Assembly (NCBI RefSeq): GCF_902459465.1
Contig: NC_047081.1
Location: forward strand, 10,507,857-10,571,856
DNA length: 64,000 nt
DNA from: Asterias rubens
Taxonomy: Eukaryota; Echinodermata; Asteroidea; Forcipulatida; Asteriidae
Reading direction: 5' to 3'
The position numbers and the translations under genes were made by a program. The notes under the pieces were generated by a model, which was not told the DNA's origin, did not search any database, and saw only the letters and a program-made list of their open reading frames with translations. Each line of letters opens with the position of its first letter. Positions within the stretch are counted from its first letter, which is position 1. Below are positions 1 to 12,770 of this stretch, in pieces.

Positions 1-2366
1 TGAAATGTAGAGCGGGTTTCAAGGTGTGGTGGTTCGTGTTTCATGGCCACTTTTTAGTCGAAATGCTTGGTGATAAAATTCATACATTTTCCGGTGTTTC
101 TTAAAGGTAGTGTACCGGATTGATGAGCCGACTATAGCTAGGACCAACCATATTCTTATACATGAAAGAACAAAAAACCTATACATAATCTGGGATTAAT
201 CCGTTTTAAAAATCGGGAGAAAATAGTGAAATCTTATTTTTTTAATGATCTACAGAAATAAGCGGTTGCGTTTTTTTTTTACTGCATGGTGCCCCTCTCA
301 AATTTGTCGAGAAGTACTTTCTGCTTAACAGCTTTATGAAATTGGACCCGGCGCATTTATTCGTGTTCTTGAATACTTCAATGAAACACTTGAGCTGTGT
401 ACACGAATTGTGCCTGCAGAAAGTACAGTCTCTCTGGATGTGACGTCACGGGTTACATAGTTTGTAGGTAATGAGCAAGCAGCTCGTTTGGAAAGAACAA
501 AATTCTCACTGAGTCAGAACAATTTTTCTTCTCTGTATAATAATATTCTTTTCTTGAAGTTCACTGTTTACCGGTCACTTAAAGTGAGTCTGCCTTCCGT
601 GGGGTGTAGAGAAGCCGGGGAAAAATAATGGCATTTACCCCCTCTCGCTGACTTTGACAAATGATCAGCGAGCATCAATATTTATCAATGTCAATTTACT
701 ATATTTATGATGTAAAGTCTTATCTGTCTTTACCCTCAGCTCTCTCCCGCTCTGGTGAATAACTTACCCTTGGAATACTGAAACACTGGTCTGCCATGAA
801 TAACAAACACTGTCAATATTTATGAGAGTGCCCCAAATGATCTAGCTGAGGGACTCGAAGTTCGCTTGAACGTTCAGCAGGCATTTTTATATCTTGCAAA
901 ATTAATCACCCTTTTTTTCCCCTTCCCTCCCGAGCCAGAGCTGATGCATTTTTAAAAAAGTTCGCTGTTCTATTCAGTGTGTACAAAGGCCTGGATTATA
1001 GGCAATATGTTTCAGAGGTTTTGTTATTTTCGAAAAGGGGTCACGCGTTTTTAAATTATTTGTTTCTTCTTTTATTTTGACGATTACTTTAATGTATGTA
1101 CTTTTGTGTGAGAAGGAATAATTCATATCATCATATTTTTAATCATCACAACATACAAATAAATATTGTTACAAATGTCATCAAAAATAGGTGACCTCCT
1201 TTTTCGCCAAAGACTGAAAAGCAAATTAGGGAATGTTTTCGTTTACTTTTCACGGTTTGGGCAAATCGACAAGAGCAGAACGAAACGGGGCAGTTTTTTT
1301 TGGGCAGAAAGTTGGGCAGTATTTTATCAGGCACGAAATTATGTTCGGAGAATCGGTAATGGTTTTCACAATATGTGTGATTTGCTATAGTTAAATGCCA
1401 ATCACCTTCCATTTATCACAGCTACAACCAAAACCATTTTAAAAAACTGGTTTCCCTTTTTGACGTGCATACTCTTTTTAGTTAAAATTTTCAGCTGATT
1501 TAATGTTCGGTAAAATCTTGTAATAGTACAACGATTTTACCACAAGTATTTTACCCCGGTATTCACGGACCCACCTTAAAGAATAATTCATACAATCTAT
1601 AGAGAGGTTCACCTCAAATATTTTGAGCCTTTTATTAATGAATAAAATTTCCATTTATAGTTCGTAACCCCACGCTTTATATTAGTCATAAATCCGGTTT
1701 CTCAAGGTCGGCCAACCTAAATGGACGCCCTCTGTCAAGGTTGGGTGTCCATTGTTCTTATACACGCCCTCTGGTGATGGGCTTTGTACGGCTTCGGACA
1801 CAAGTTCACTGCACGAAGTTAAACAAGAAATAGTATTATTGTTATTAGTATATTCTAGGAAAACGGCATATGCATTGTGTGAATTGCAGAAAGTTATTTC
1901 AGCAACTATAAACTGTTATGGTAAAATGTTTAAAATACTCTTAGGGCAAGAGTGTTAGATTTGAGAAGAGCCGTTGTGGTCTCTACGTTTCGAACACTAT
2001 ACTCTGCTCGTTTATAGCTCTCTTGAAGACGAGCAGAGCATGCTGTTCGAAACGTCGAGACAACTGCACCTCTTCTCTGAGCCAACTGTAACTAAAGAGG
2101 TTTTACAAAGTTGTACCCGCAAGTTTATTTGTAATAGTTACGTCCTGATTCCAGTACTTTGTGAACTGTGGATTTGTTTTGAAGCATTAAAGGGTTAATA
2201 TAATAAAAAGAGGCATTACATTCATTGAATTTTTTTTTAAAGTCACCCACAAAGACACACAATGTCATTGACTTCGGAAAAACCCTCCTTCATCAAAAAA
2301 GCCTGGTGCCTTTCTATTTATTTCACTATGTTTAAAGGTTTCTTCTGTTTGGTTTATTTTCTGCAG
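1..2366. other. Probable intron/upstream DNA of the Pax gene, no exon recognised
   Basis: No open frame here resembles a paired domain or octapeptide. The open frames are short, mutually overlapping and lack splice context. The only structure noted is an inverted repeat at about 1978-2059, where a GTTTCGAAC-type arm and CTCTGCTCG recur in reverse orientation as CGAGCAGAG and GTTCGAAAC. The stretch just before 2367 is a normal acceptor (pyrimidine-rich, ending in CTGCAG). Confidence 0.5.
1978..2059. repeat. Short foldback element with GTTTCGAAC arms
   Basis: The left arm contains CGTTTCGAAC then CTCTGCTCG. The right arm contains CGAGCAGAG then GTTCGAAACG, so the element folds on itself with a loop of about 20 nt. 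Related text (GTCTCGACGCTTTGAACAGT) occurs at about 27447-27466 inside an ANTXR intron, so this is probably a dispersed family. Confidence 0.55.
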
Positions 2367-3587
2367 ACGAAACCGGACACGGCAAAATGGGCGGCGAGGA
2401 CAAAGCGCGGGAAATGATGCGAACAAACGGAGGTGCCTTCTCCCCACACCAGATCGAGGCCTTGGAGAAAGCAATCGACAAATCGCAGTACCCGGATGTC
2501 CTCTTCATGCATCAAGATGCCCATGGCAACAGGAGACAGGTACTTTGAACTTTTTTTACGGGCCGCCTCAAAACGCCCTCTATGTTTTTGCCCACAATTA
2601 TTGTGGCCGTCAGCCTTTGATTCTGTATGCACGTCAAAAATGCCAACCTTAACGAAAATTCCAGATTTTTTTTTAAGGATTCCCTTTTTTTGAATCGATT
2701 CAGATTAACAAATTTACGCATTATGAAAAGCACAATTATTTTGCAATGTTGATGTCAGTACAGAGAAAAAGGTTGCTGCCCGGCGGCAGGGCACGTGCCT
2801 CAATGTGCACGTGCGCGCGTGTTGAAAAGGTGCAGCTGCTTATGTTTGTGCAGGATTTCTAAACAGGTTGATTTCTAAAAACGTGTCTGATTAACAGAAG
2901 CTATTTTTGATGTATGAAAATCCAGATTTAATCGGAACATAACACCGGATATGGCAGGAGACATTTTGAAAAACATCAACTGAATCAACTGATAACAATA
3001 ATGTTGAGCTTTGAAACCAGCGTGACGAGTATATGGATCTAAAAGGGCATATGATTGTCCAGTTGTCGAACACCCGGATATTCATTGTCCAGAATGGGTA
3101 CAGTTACGCATAAATGAACACAACATTTTTAAGCAACAAATATCACAAGTTCACGTGAGCTGATACCATGTCAATAGAAGCTTTTGTTACCCCACAAAAA
3201 CCCGTCCGCGTTTAGCAAACCCTCAGGGAAAAACAAGCCCAGAGTAAACAATGCACGGACATTCTCCATGTTGTCCTTCTTGTTTCTCACCACCCTCCCA
3301 CAGTGGAAGTAAAACCCCTTATCATTTCAGACCACCACCGTATCCGCCAACATAATCTGAAACGCTCGAGGCATACAATTTGTTGATCCCTTCATGTTAA
3401 TAATGTATACAACACTCCCATTAGAAACTTAAGCATGTTTTGAAAATTTCATTATGATTAATTTAGCTCTTTGACGAAACCTGTTTTTCTTTCAGCCTAT
3501 TGAACTATTGAGAAAACCTTAATTCAGATTTCTAGGATGTGAAAACCTTCAAACAAAAACGGTGCTGTTTCCGAAATACCCCCCCCC

Positions 3588-3618
<31 letters not shown>

Positions 3619-6600
3619 ACTTTTGTTTATTAAAACAAAAAAATGCCACGTGAAAAATACATTTTCTGTTCAAGGAAATTAGATATGTTGAAAACATAGT
3701 TTGGAGATGAATCCGCGCAGCGTATCTGTTAGAGGTATCTTATATTTTATTTATTAGAACACATTGCTAACTTGTACTTTTTGAATCGTCTGATATTGCC
3801 ACAATGAAAAATGAAAAATAATAATCAAAATTTGTTTATATTATTATTATTGCAGGTGACGACGAGTGAGTATCACACCCTGACGGCTGCAGCACTGAGT
3901 GGCGGCACACATGCATCAGACGTCAAACCTCACGTGTCTGACCCTCATCAACAGCACCACCAAGCGGTGACCTGTGGTTATCAAGGTATGAATTTGCACT
4001 ATTGATGTGATTGACCTTGGCTAAAAAAATGAGCTGAGAATAATACCACAAAACAATATTTTGAACATTAATTTCGATTTTACCCTTTCACCGATGTGTG
4101 TTGGCACTGTATACCGAGATCTCTGAAAACAAATAACAGGCACATTACTCGGGTGGGATTCGAACCCACGACCTAAAGCAGTGTCTTACCAACTAGACCA
4201 CCGAGATTCCTTGGTAGCTTGAGAGGCTGTTTGAATCCTATATTTAGTAGCGTGTTCATCGATTTAATAAGAATATTTTTAATATTTCAGCGTCAGCCTC
4301 GCACACCATCACGCCCTCAACGCCTGGTAGCACTTTGAAACACGAAGGAGCGCCCTCCAGCGGTACACTCACCGTCCTCCAGCCGGCAGCCGTCGGGACG
4401 ATGGCCGGTTACAACCACTCCCTCAGTAACCATGCCGCCCTCTCTCAACTCAGCTCAGCGGCATCGAACTTCGGTCAATATTCAGGTATTAAAAAAACCA
4501 TAGACAGTGCCTTTTCGAAACCACGGTTTATACTATAGGCGTCACTGGGAACGGCAGGGGAGTTTGGCAGAGCAGAACATCAGGAAGACATATTTCGAAA
4601 AGGCGTCAACAACAAATATCACTGAGACAACTGGGTTATGGTTACATTTAAAGCACCCGAGTTGTTTTATTATATCAGAGTTATTACTCAACAAAACACT
4701 GAAAAGTGAACATCAGTCAAAATGTATAGGATTTGAAAACTAGTCGCAGTGATGTAGCATCGAAGGGGTCCTCAAAATAAGTTTGTCACATTCACAATTT
4801 TACCGACTTTGTGTCTCTTGTTTGGAAACAAAAATAACCAGTCTCTCTATAAATTATTCTCTTTTCGCAGGTTCAAATTCGGGCTATCCCACTTCGAGTC
4901 AAGGGGGATACGGGTCCGGTGCTATACACACAGGCATTGGGCCACCTCTAGTTCTCCCCCATGGTGGAGGATCGTACGGTCACCCCGCCAGGGAAGGTAA
5001 CTATTGTTCACGTCATTCCTGATTTGCATTTAATGAAAATTGCTTTGTAAAATAAGTTTAGACTGAATTATATACATTCCCCCGTGGGTGTACAAAATCT
5101 GTTTTGCTTCAAAGAACCACAAGTACAATTTTACCCAACTTTGGTTCAATATTCAGAAAAAGTTCTTTCATAATGGCATGAAAGGAAATACACCCAGGCT
5201 GTTCTTGAAGTAACAGAAGTGGTCATCGAAGTTGCAGTTACCAATTGTGTCCAGTGTCTTTAATATTATGAGTGAGAAATTACCTCTTTCTCAAAAACTA
5301 CGTTACTTATAGAGTGACCTCTTTCTCACAATGGTTTATACTATATCAACAGCTCTCCATTGCTAATTACCAAGTAAACGTTTATACTTACAATTTTGTT
5401 TTAGTAATTACCAATAGTGTCCAGTGCCTTTAAAATATTGATGCTAATTCTTAATGGTTTTTTTTTTAAACTAATTTTTGTTCCCCCAAATGCAGGTGAT
5501 TATTCCAACCAGTTCTCGTCCATGCAGTACAACCATCCTCAATTTACTTCCATGACCCCAAGCCATTACAATGACTGGCAACGGCTAAGCACACAGTCAC
5601 TGCTAAGTAAGTACACACCAAACTCAAAACCAGTGTAGATTCAAATCCCGCTTGACTTGACGTCACAGGGTGTATATGTCAATGCGGCCATCTTTATGAA
5701 GCAATAGAACATTATTACTTTAAACACCAACGGTGAATAAAAATACCACTTGCTCCAACAGGCAGCTATACACTTCAGTGTTGTCGTCAGTGAATCACTT
5801 TCTGGGGCTGCGTAGTCAAATTAGAATGCTTTACCAATCTGAAATCAAGTTGCTCAGGAAATAGTCACACCACTTGTCCAATGAGATGTTCCATGCCAAA
5901 ACCAGGGAATGTTTTCACGTACGAAAAAAAAAACACGGGAATATTATGGCTTTTCAAATTGGCTGTACAGTTTTAGAATTGAAATAATTATTTACAAGCC
6001 TTTGTGTGGAAAAACAGTTGTCTGAAATGCTGCCCTCTGGAGGCAGCATTTGTCATAAGTTTCAAAGATCCGACTGGATAATGCTCGGTGAGTGAGGGCA
6101 GGTTTGATTGGAAGACTGAGCTCACTGCCCAATGTCAAATTAATTTAATTTTTAAAGATTTTTTTCTGTTTTTGTTTCGATGTGCGCTTTCCTGTGATGT
6201 GTGCATGTCGTTTATTGCATAAAAAATTGTATTAAACTATTTGAAGGAATGAATATGTTGCTTTCATACACTGACTTTGACTGACAATTTTGCGTGATTT
6301 GGAATTTCGTATTCGTTTTCAGCATGATTTTTCAAAACCTTTGTAATGCGTCCTTTGTTGGTACACAGCTTCCGTTTTCCGTGAGATTTCACAAACTCTT
6401 AAAAAAAATTGACACATGCATAAATTGGTAATAGGACCAATGGGCAGCACGAACTGCATCACTCACCTGCAGTCTCCATCACGCATGTGCATACAATAAT
6501 ATTGACTCATCACGCATGTGCACCACTATCATTATGTGTTCCATTGATTATGTTCTTTTTTCCCCTTTTTGTCTTTTCCCATTTTCTTTACCCCCACTCT

Positions 6601-6993
6601 ACCAACAGACCGCGCATGCCCTTAGTGTGTCCAACTTAAAATAAACTCCAACACGGCTCTCTCTATCTCGTTATGTCTTGTCTCATCCGAGCAGCTAAAC
6701 CCGGGCCGAACGTCCCGACGATGACCGGAGGAGGGCAGCAAACCCACACCAACTCATCCTCACTGCAGCTCACACATGCGCAGCAACAACAGAATCGAGG
6801 CAATCAGCAGCAGCAGCTCCAACAGGGTCAGGCGCACGCGCAGTGTGACGCCCTTGGGGGTATGACGTCAATGGAGGCATCAGTGGTTGGCGGCAACCGG
6901 CTGCAGAATGTACTGGACTTGAGAACGAGTACCAGCAACGCAGCAGTAAAAGATCAGAAAGTTTCACTTGCGTGGGTAACGTTAGACCAGTGA
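2367..6993 (+). CDS. pax2/5/8: Pax2/5/8 transcription factor, 3' six coding exons (5' part outside window)
   Basis: Exons: 2367-2539, 3856-3985, 4291-4485, 4871-4996, 5496-5606, 6695-6993 (stop TGA); 343 residues visible. All junctions are GT-AG and the phases join (first exon enters with 2 nt; the next boundary is phase 0; the following four are phase 1). The first exon encodes a short helix-like block, FSPHQIEALEKAIDKSQYPD, which matches the residual, helix-1-only homeodomain of the Pax2/5/8 class. A SEYHTLTAAAL block follows, corresponding to the region after it. The fifth exon has YNHPQF...HYNDWQRLSTQSLL, matching the conserved transactivation segment near the family C-terminus. The last exon is Gln-rich and ends differently from vertebrate PAX2/5/8, with no SPYYYS-type block. 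The paired domain and octapeptide must lie upstream. The family acts as nuclear DNA-binding developmental regulators (sensory, excretory and neural tissue in other animals). The acceptor of the last exon is the least certain: 6692 would also be in frame. Confidence 0.88.
4135..4210 (-). repeat. tRNA-like SINE head or tRNA pseudogene
   Basis: Read on the minus strand it has an A-box-like TGGTCTAGTTGG and a B-box-like GGTTCGAATCC at tRNA spacing, followed by CCACCCGAG. The acceptor-stem arms pair for about five of seven positions, so it is unlikely to be a working tRNA. It lies in a Pax intron. Confidence 0.5.
5238..5434. repeat. TTAA foldback family (family A), partial copy
   Basis: It has the family ends CAGTTACCAATTGTGTCCAGTG and AATTACCAATAGTGTCC(A/G)GTGCC, with the internal block AAATTACCTCTTTCTCAAAAAC. 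It lies in the Pax intron between 4996 and 5496. Only one half of the full ~385-bp element is represented. Confidence 0.6.
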
Positions 6994-7693
6994 GATGGGA
7001 GGAAGGGGTTCACGTCCCACTGGTCTCCTTATGATTACTTTTAGTATACGATCAATTTTTCATCTATGACTGAGAACAATCACATCATTTTATAAGAAAT
7101 TAAATCATGCAATTTAAGGTATTATTATGAAAGTTGTTTGGTAAAATTGGGGAGGTAGTGCCTTCTGCTCTATCGGCCAGGCTTCGGACTGTTGATATCC
7201 ATGCGTACATCCGTATGGACTGTATTGGAAGGGGGCATCCCTGTTTCAGCCCTAGGAGTAGGTGGCAAAAAATCTTGCATACGGTTTACGTACGCGTATA
7301 AAATACGTATTACGTATTTTATGCTTCTTAATATCACATATGAGAAAATGTATTTTTATTATTCGACAAAATTGTCGGCATTTTGAGATGGCAAAGTAAA
7401 AGGGCGAAGCCAATGTCGACAATTGCAAAATGTGTTAGATTTAACTTGAAGTTTCCTTATAATCTATTCTTAAACGAAGAACAAAACTTGCCTTATAAAA
7501 AGTCTGGAGCCAACGTTGTCTTCTGTATATCTTAATTGCTTGTGACCACTGTCCATTGTCGTCAGGGAACTAGGCTGTGACCGTGTATGGTGATTTGGTA
7601 TGTAACGTTAGCATGGAGTATTTTGTCAGTTTGCGTTGTCTCTTTTCGTAGAGAATGGCATTTTCAAAAGTTTTTCAATTTTGTTATCTTCTG

Positions 7694-8081
7694 TTAAAGG
7701 CAGTGGACACTATTGGTAATTACTCAAAATAATTATCATCATAAAAACCTTAATTGGTGACGAGTAATGGAGAGAGGTTGATGGTATAAAACATTGTGAA
7801 AAACGGCTCCCTCTGAAGTGACATAGTTTTCGAGAAAGAAGTAATTTTCCACGAATTTGATTTTGAGACCTCAAGTTTAGAACTTGATGTCTCGAAATTA
7901 AGCATCTGAACGCACACAACTTCGTGTGACAAGGGTATTTTTTTATTTCATTATTATCTCGCAACTTCGACGACCGATTGAGCTCAAATTTTCACAGGTT
8001 TGTTATTTTATGCATATGTTGACATACACAAACTGTGAAGGCTAGTCTTTGACAATTACCAATAGTGTCCACTGCCTTTAA
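7694..8081. mobile_element. TTAA foldback MITE (family A), full-length copy
   Basis: It begins TTAAAGGCAGTGGACACTAT and ends with the inverse, ATAGTGTCCACTGCCTTTAA. Long sub-terminal inverted similarity follows, and a central palindrome has GAGACCTCAAG opposite CTTGATGTCTCG. There is no coding capacity, so it is a non-autonomous DNA element. The TTAA at each end could be a piggyBac-like target duplication or part of the inverted repeat; this cannot be decided from one copy. Other copies are listed separately. Confidence 0.8.
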
Positions 8082-9550
8082 GCCGACATCATATGGAAAT
8101 AAACATCGCAAATCAACATTTATTGGGCAAGCTGATGTTTAGAGCCCTGAAATATGATGTCACAGTTTTACTGTAACATTGGTATCACGTGGTTTTTCCT
8201 TTGAGCCACTCCACCAAAGGAATTTACTGAGGCAACCGAGACGCCATTTTGAATTTCGCAGTTTGACGTCACAGTTGTCTGGCATAATGATAGTTCGTGT
8301 TCTGTACCACAAAAAAAAAAAACACATCACCATTAAAAAGACACTTCCGTCTCGTAGTTTGCTGGCCATTCATTGGTATTGTGTCATGTACAGAAAGTAG
8401 AACACAAAATCGAAAGTGCCTCATTCGAACAAAATATTTTCTTTTCGACGAACAAAATTTCCAACCTTTTTTGTGCATGCAAGTCAATCTTTATAAAATA
8501 AAACTAGCAATACGATTTTCCTGATAGGGAAGGAACACTCTTGGCCAGCAGCTTGGACATTTTAACTCTTATATTTTGATTTAAATTCGAAACATGAAGC
8601 TTGTTAAAGAACCTGGAAGAGACATAATGTTGTCAAAAGTAGGTTTTCTTTGAAAGCAACTTTTGTTTTTGATGAGGCGTCTTCCACAACATTTGACTAC
8701 CAGCTCAAGTTTCCGAACAGGTCTGTCGTTTGGACAGAGTAAATCGAACTCAAAAGAAATCTAGCAAACTCAATGAGCTACTGTTCCTTACCAGAGTCAT
8801 TCTTGTTCCTTCCCTCACAAGCTTAAATTATGTAATATATTTAAATATGTCAATTTTATTCATTTTCTCCCAATACTATAATTATAACGGTATTTATACA
8901 AAAATAAGAGGTTGATCAACAAAGAGTTGTCGTGTTAATAACTGTTGGCTGTGTAATCATTTAAAATATGTTATATAGGGGCGGGTAGTTTATTAAGGTT
9001 TTTTATATTCTGTAAAGAGGAAATGTGGATTCCAGGGGTCTTTATGTTTGATGACGTTCTAAAAGTGATGGAGTTGGTGCAATACTTGTAACTTATTAAT
9101 GTGGAGGTTCGAGGAAGTCTTGTTTTATGTCCCCGAGGACGAGGTTGTAAATAGTGGCACACAGGGCCTTTTCGAAGCCACGGCTAGAGCTTGTAGGCCT
9201 CGGTCTTCGGCTTCGTCTTCTATTTTGAAATTGTGTAATATTAAGGATTGGAGCTCAAGCCCAAGCCGTGGTTTCGCGAAGACCCAAAGTTTCAGAAAGT
9301 TTTTCCCCCGACAACGAAATTGTTTTGCTAATTCTTTTATCATTGGCTTGCAATGTCGACATGATTGCTGTGGGTTTATTTTGTTCTTGAAAATATGGGT
9401 AGAAGGGTTTACTGAAGTTTGCAGTTCTTGATGGTAGTTGTGGCTTCGGGAGCCAAATCTTTGAGACAAGATCAATGCAGGTTACTCTCCCCCAAGCATC
9501 TGGCTACGGCTCTGGCTCCTTGCTCCGTTTGGTATTGAAACAATAAGTCA

Positions 9551-9660
9551 TTTTGAGATATGGTGGACTCCACACTATTAGGCTTGTGTAAAGTTGTCTC
9601 TCTATAGACCAAAACCAAACAGTATGCTCCTATAATGTCCACCATATCAAAAAATCCCAT
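9551..9660. repeat. Small inverted-repeat element
   Basis: The left arm ATTTTGAGATATGGTGGAC is answered about 70 nt later by GTCCACCATATCAAAAAAT. The interior has no open frame of note. It is consistent with a short MITE. Confidence 0.5.
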
Positions 9661-10685
9661 GCAGTAGTCTTTGCCCCAAGCCGGTGTCGCTGACAAATCT
9701 GTCCAAAGAGTGATTTTGTTTTATGGGAAATTGTCATAAGCTCAATAAAGAGGCTGATTCAAAAGACTATCAGAAGAAGTTTGTACACAGGTCACCATGT
9801 GAGGGGGACATTTTCTGACACACCGGGCCCACATGAATAAAGGTTGAGAAATGAAGATCGTGGTGGCGCCCTGTTTTACGTATGTACACTGACCTTTGAA
9901 CTTTATTATAAGTTGTGGCGTGTACAACTCGGCGTTCTTGACGGTTTCAAAAGATGTAAGGAAAGTGGATTGGGAAAAAAAAAATACTAGGAGAAGGCAC
10001 CGGAAAAACGGCATACAGGGTCATGGTGGTTTCATTATTAATATAAATTTGCTTTTTAGTAGTCCATTTGAATAGCCATTTTCTCACATGTTGTTGTATG
10101 CATTCACACCAAGGTCTGCTCTCAATTGAGCAATCACCGACTTTGCGCGTGTTATTCTCACTGTTGGTGTGAACCAAAAACAAAACAATTTCTTTGGTTT
10201 TGTACAAATTAAGAAACCAAAACTACATTAAGACTACATGTCTCAGGCTTTTTGTACTATTTATAGTAATCCATTTTTAATATTTATATCAGATATATAG
10301 ATCCGACGGTCACGTGACTTTTCTTTGTACAGTTCACCCCATTTGTTGTTGTTGAGTTTTTTCGAAGCATTTTGGGGTAATAATTTTTGTGTTATATTAT
10401 ACTTATACCATGCATGCAATGATGTGATTTAAATTGTACGTATGTTGTAATAGGGGTATAATTTTAATGTGTACATGTACACAGACCTCTCTTTGCATGC
10501 ATCGAATGCAATGTAAATTTAGTCAAAATGTATAAGCCTATGTTAAGTTTCTTTTTTTTATGAAAGCCGAAAGGGAAAACAATACTGACAAGATTGATAA
10601 AGTTTGTCCTCAAACAAAATGCTATACTCGCACACGAAAACACGCACAGTTGAGACACCTAATTTATTTCATTGTCTTATTATAT

Positions 10686-10811
10686 ATGGAGCGCCGCACA
10701 GTCACATGGTGAAATATTGTGTGCGAATGCGTTGCTCATGTAATTCCTTCCTATAACGTGAACCACCACCATGCTAGATGGCTGCATTTTATTTTTGTAG
10801 GCGCTCCATAA
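10686..10811. repeat. Short terminal-inverted-repeat element
   Basis: The left end TATGGAGCGCCGC and right end GGCGCTCCATA are inverted relative to each other, about 125 bp apart. The interior is non-coding. Confidence 0.45.
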
Positions 10812-12211
10812 CCTCAAACAGAGCCTTAAAAGACGTTGTCCCACCCACGGACCAACGCAGTACAGTATAAAGTAAACGTTTTTCTAATGTGTTATTCTTT
10901 TAACTTTTACAAAACAATGAGGTATTATTATAAATGACATGTGCTTTCATTTCTTAAGGTATGATTTTCCTTTTTCCAGCGTTTTAAACGCTCTTTTTTA
11001 TTTTTCTTACTTATCATTTTGACCATAAAGTATAGTTGTTTACTATAATTTGGTGTTTGTCGACAATCTGTAGCATTAAATACGAATTGGGGTGTACTTT
11101 TTGACATCAACTTCACTCTTTATTCCAGATAACAATTCCTTACACATTTAAGGTGGAATTTTAAAATGGGCAGTGTCATGAAATGGACACAACACGACGA
11201 TGGAGATACACTTATTGCCTATAAAAGAAAAAGACAAAAACGACGTCAGTGACGCCATTTTCCCCTCTGCGTATTGCAATCACTTCCCGGTCAGAATGAG
11301 GTGGGAAAAGGTCATAGTCTGGTGCCTCTGGTCTCACTGTTGTTTTGCGAATTGGAGGTATAAGAACACCGACCATGGCATCAACATAGCGCAAAAGTAA
11401 TGAGTTATTCGTCATGATTATTTTTTCAATTGTAATATTCTGAGCTTGATGATTTGTATTCCGTTATCTGTCGTACATTCCAAAGAAGACCAAAACAAGA
11501 GAAACCCTTTTTTCATCATCCCAGCCACAATATTGTTTCTTCTGCATAATTTTTGTATTGATGTACTTTTGGAATAACTTGTTCATTTCCTTCATTCATT
11601 CCACTCTTACATTCAATTAAAAGTTTTTTTTTTTTTTTTCTGAAATTCTTTCTGAAACATTCCACTTCTTCTTTCTAAATTTGTTGTAATAAAAAGTATG
11701 ATTTTTAAACACAGTACCGTATAGCAGTTTATTGTTAGCATGTAGAACCTGGGAAGGAAAGTACGCCATCTACGGCCATGGAAGCACGATTATAGGTCAG
11801 AGGTCAAGTGCTGACCTCAGATTTAAAGTCGTTGTTGATATTAACTAATAAGTATTTACCCCATGGGCGGAGCCTGTTGAAGTTCACCTGTACGAAAGAC
11901 AATTGAAAAAATCAAAATTAAAAGCCTCTGTAATGACTAGAACAAAAAGTCCTTATTAATGATATGTTAGTTAATGAAAAGTAATTAAAAAATGTAAATT
12001 TAGTATCTTCTTAATTACTTTATTGTTTACGTTAAACGTTGTACTATACACAAAGGGGAACTGTGACCAACTTTGAAATAAAAGATATGGAGTAAAATAC
12101 TGATGAACATTTTGTCGTATTTTTTGTGTGTTTGGATTGAAATGCATTGTGGTCTGGGTTTTTGGTGTGGTTTTGCTGACATAATATGACTTTAATATTT
12201 CCATTGTATTA

Positions 12212-12442
12212 TTAAAGATGCTATGTCAGATTTTTGGCCCCAAACATTAAAAAATAGATTGAGTGAATTGTATTTCAAAGAGTATCACCCGCTCTAACGA
12301 AAAAAAAGTTAATAATCGGCGGACTTTTTCGAGCAATGGCTCAAATGAAAGCTTGTAAACTATTTCGACCCCCATCAAAAATTGAATTTTAAATCAAAAT
12401 TTTTGGGTCAAATCGGCCAAAAATCTGACATAGCTTCTTTAA
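12212..12442. mobile_element. MITE with 26-28 bp terminal inverted repeats and TTAA ends
   Basis: It starts TTAAAGATGCTATGTCAGAT, continuing TTTTTGGCC, and ends GGCCAAAAATCTGACATAGC followed by TTCTTTAA. The arms are nearly perfect inverses, with about 175 bp of non-coding DNA between them. It is a different family from the GGCAGTGGACAC elements, although both have TTAA at the ends. Confidence 0.75.
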
Positions 12443-12686
12443 CGACATCGTACACCTTGATCAGCACATGTCATGATATCCTAAGCTTGACCATACCACA
12501 TACCCTAGAGGGGTGTCAATCAGCATGGTACGGCAATTTGGTTAGGAGGGGGCGGGAAAAACTCTGCCAGCATCCTTTGTGTAGAAAATCGAGCTATGAT
12601 GTTGTCTATGGTTACGAAAATTAAATCGTGCTGTTTTCTTTTTCAAAGCAAACCTCCACAATGACGTAATGCTGTTTGAATCAATG

Positions 12687-12770
12687 TGAGACTTTTGTGA
12701 ACGCTAGGTGGCAGCAGACTTACCATATGGTTCTCGGAAATGTACGCTCAGATCTACGTCTTGAATGGGT
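12687..12770. repeat. Half copy of GGTGGCAGCAGAC foldback family (family B)
   Basis: It contains GAGACTTTTGTGAACGCTAGG followed by TGGCAGCAGACTTACCA and GGTTCTCGGAAATGT, matching the left half of the complete copy at 26789-26935. No opposite arm is evident nearby. Confidence 0.6.

Noticed and set aside
4135-4210. Functional tRNA gene
   Set aside because: A and B boxes are present, but the acceptor stem pairs poorly and no convincing anticodon arm was found. Treated as a SINE head.
7694-8081. CRISPR-like or regulatory array
   Set aside because: The repetition is one long inverted repeat dispersed genome-wide style, not regularly spaced direct repeats, and the gene context is animal.
9099-9475. 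Overlapping 110- and 116-residue frames on both strands
   Set aside because: The two strands mirror each other, there is no family similarity, and no splice context is seen.
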